A stretch of 32,808 nt of DNA from an uncultured Candidatus Saccharibacteria bacterium. GTDB taxonomy: Bacteria; Patescibacteriota; Saccharimonadia; Saccharimonadales; Saccharimonadaceae. The translations under genes were made by a program, and so were the position numbers. Location: the NCBI GenBank assembly GCA_938045445.1, contig CALIMM010000002.1, positions 1 through 32,808 on the forward strand, in the 5' to 3' direction. Positions 31,842-32,808 of the stretch are shown in pieces (positions within the stretch are counted from its first letter, which is position 1; each line of letters starts with the position of its first letter). Under the pieces are notes generated by a model. The model had not been told where the DNA came from and made no database searches. It saw only the letters and a program-made list of their open reading frames with translations.

Positions 31842-32767
31842 GGTTCCTTGCTGACTTCCTCCTGTGTCTCATGAGCTAGCAAGCCCAATGCGAGAACTTC
31901 ATCCTGAGTCTCGTTTAGGATGGAGGGAAGGGACAGTACTCGCGACACACGGTCGGCTTCAGCCTTCACCTCAGCCTCTCGCTTCTTGCGAGACCGACGG
32001 TCGGCTTCCTGCTCAGCCTCAATGCGCTGCTGCTCAGCAGCGATAGCCTGATTAGCCTCAAGGCGGTTGATCTCATCCTGTATGTAGCCATACAGGACAT
32101 CGAAGGCTCGACGCCGATATTCCTCAGGTGAGGGGAGCTCGGCATTGTACTCATCACCGATGAATTTGATGAGTTCTGGGTTGCGAGAAATAACCCTTGC
32201 AACCGAATCATCATCAACATCGATCACCTCCTTAATACTACCGTTGTAGTATCCTATCTCTAGCATCTTGCGTGAGCCCTTGGAGAGGTTCGATTTAATT
32301 AGTCGGCGTATTATAAACCGGGTAACCTCTTGGTTAAGTTCAATGGCACGGGGTGCGTCTGATTCAAGACGCCGGTATAACCTCTTATACTCTCGCCACG
32401 CCTTGGCCGAAGCAGCGCCAAAAAACGCTACAAGTACCAAAGCGGGGAGGGTAAAGACGAGCCACCCGAATGACCATCTATACGCCATACCACACCCACC
32501 AAAAGCAGCAATGAGCGCTGGTACTGCCGCTGGACGAACACATGACAGTGCTTCATCCCGCATTTGGTTGGTGAGGGCACTCCAGCTAGGCGTGCCCCCC
32601 GTCCATGCCCAGAAAAAGGCAGAGGGGAACTTTTCTTGGTCTGTCACCTCCTCTCGTGTGATGCCCTCGACCCAAATAGATCGAGAGATAGATCTGCCGA
32701 CATCACCAATGTCGTCGACAAACTCTCCGTCCACGTACAGTTTACCAGAGCGAATCTCAAGGAACAT
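31829..32767 (-). CDS. Membrane protein with C-terminal coiled coil, unknown function
   Basis: A 312-aa protein. The N-terminus (1-75) is soluble and beta-like (MFLEIRSGKLYVDGEFVDDI). Two adjacent membrane helices (about 79-95 and 100-121) form a hairpin. Residues 125-210 are mixed helical. A highly charged coiled coil (about 215-285) is rich in Glu, Ala and Arg (QQRIEAEQEADRRSRKKREA). No family recognised. ATG 32767 has AAAGGGGAAG upstream; the promoter lies outside the window. Its 3' end overlaps a plus-strand terminator. Confidence 0.82.
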   Translation of the reverse strand: MFLEIRSGKLYVDGEFVDDIGDVGRSISRSIWVEGITREEVTDQEKFPSAFFWAWTGGTPSWSALTNQMRDEALSCVRPAAVPALIAAFGGCGMAYRWSFGWLVFTLPALVLVAFFGAASAKAWREYKRLYRRLESDAPRAIELNQEVTRFIIRRLIKSNLSKGSRKMLEIGYYNGSIKEVIDVDDDSVARVISRNPELIKFIGDEYNAELPSPEEYRRRAFDVLYGYIQDEINRLEANQAIAAEQQRIEAEQEADRRSRKKREAEVKAEADRVSRVLSLPSILNETQDEVLALGLLAHETQEEVSKEPKKA

Positions 32768-32808
32768 ATTCTCTTCCCCTTTCTATCTGTAGAGAGAATA
32801 TGAAAGAA

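Overview
The window looks like part of the chromosome of a small-genome bacterium, most likely a Candidate Phyla Radiation / Patescibacteria member and probably Candidatus Saccharibacteria (TM7). This is inferred from the combination of a compact F-type ATP synthase operon with a short delta subunit, type IV pilin-like and LPXTG-sorted surface proteins, a sortase, two GT4 glycosyltransferases, many small membrane proteins, and no biosynthetic genes. No rRNA or ribosomal-protein marker is present, so the phylum is not proven. UGA behaves as a normal stop codon throughout. Layout: 1-6966 is the ATP synthase operon on the minus strand (atpI-like, atpB, E, F, H, A, G, an extra 170-aa membrane protein, atpD, then a terminator; no epsilon gene). 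7190-7783 holds a small basic protein and a glutaredoxin-like protein. 8137-10401 is a large minus-strand surface protein joining a type IV pilin N-terminus to RCC1 beta-propeller repeats and a ricin-B lectin domain. 10704-12371 is an ABC-F ATPase. 13249-14212 holds an unknown protein and smpB. 14340-18863 is a four-gene lipid/glycan locus: glycosyltransferase, frameshifted alpha/beta hydrolase, intact alpha/beta hydrolase, glycosyltransferase. 18905-21001 holds an exodeoxyribonuclease III and an NAD(P)H-hydrate dehydratase-like protein. 21002-22251 has no convincing gene. 22308-25899 is a surface module: an LPHTG-anchored PKD protein, tRNA-Leu(CAA) and a sortase. 26794-29920 holds two divergent single-pass membrane proteins (PEGA and DUF4367-like). 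gltX and an unknown membrane/coiled-coil protein end the window. The most unusual signal is a repeated cassette. At 12674-13122 and 26184-26706 two unrelated small membrane proteins are each embedded in the same non-coding frame: a strong sigma70-type promoter with an identical AT-rich palindrome, a 5' leader hairpin that differs between copies by pair-preserving changes, an unusually complete Shine-Dalgarno, and a ~110-nt structured 3' element ending at or near a U-run. A third copy (19763-20003) keeps the promoter, a leader hairpin and the SD but has lost or replaced the protein and carries a strong hairpin instead. The palindrome recurs with one mismatch upstream of the sortase. A second theme is initiation: about nine genes have a TATAMT-like -10 box 6-8 nt before the ATG, which predicts leaderless mRNAs. 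A minority, including the cassettes, have long leaders with strong SDs.
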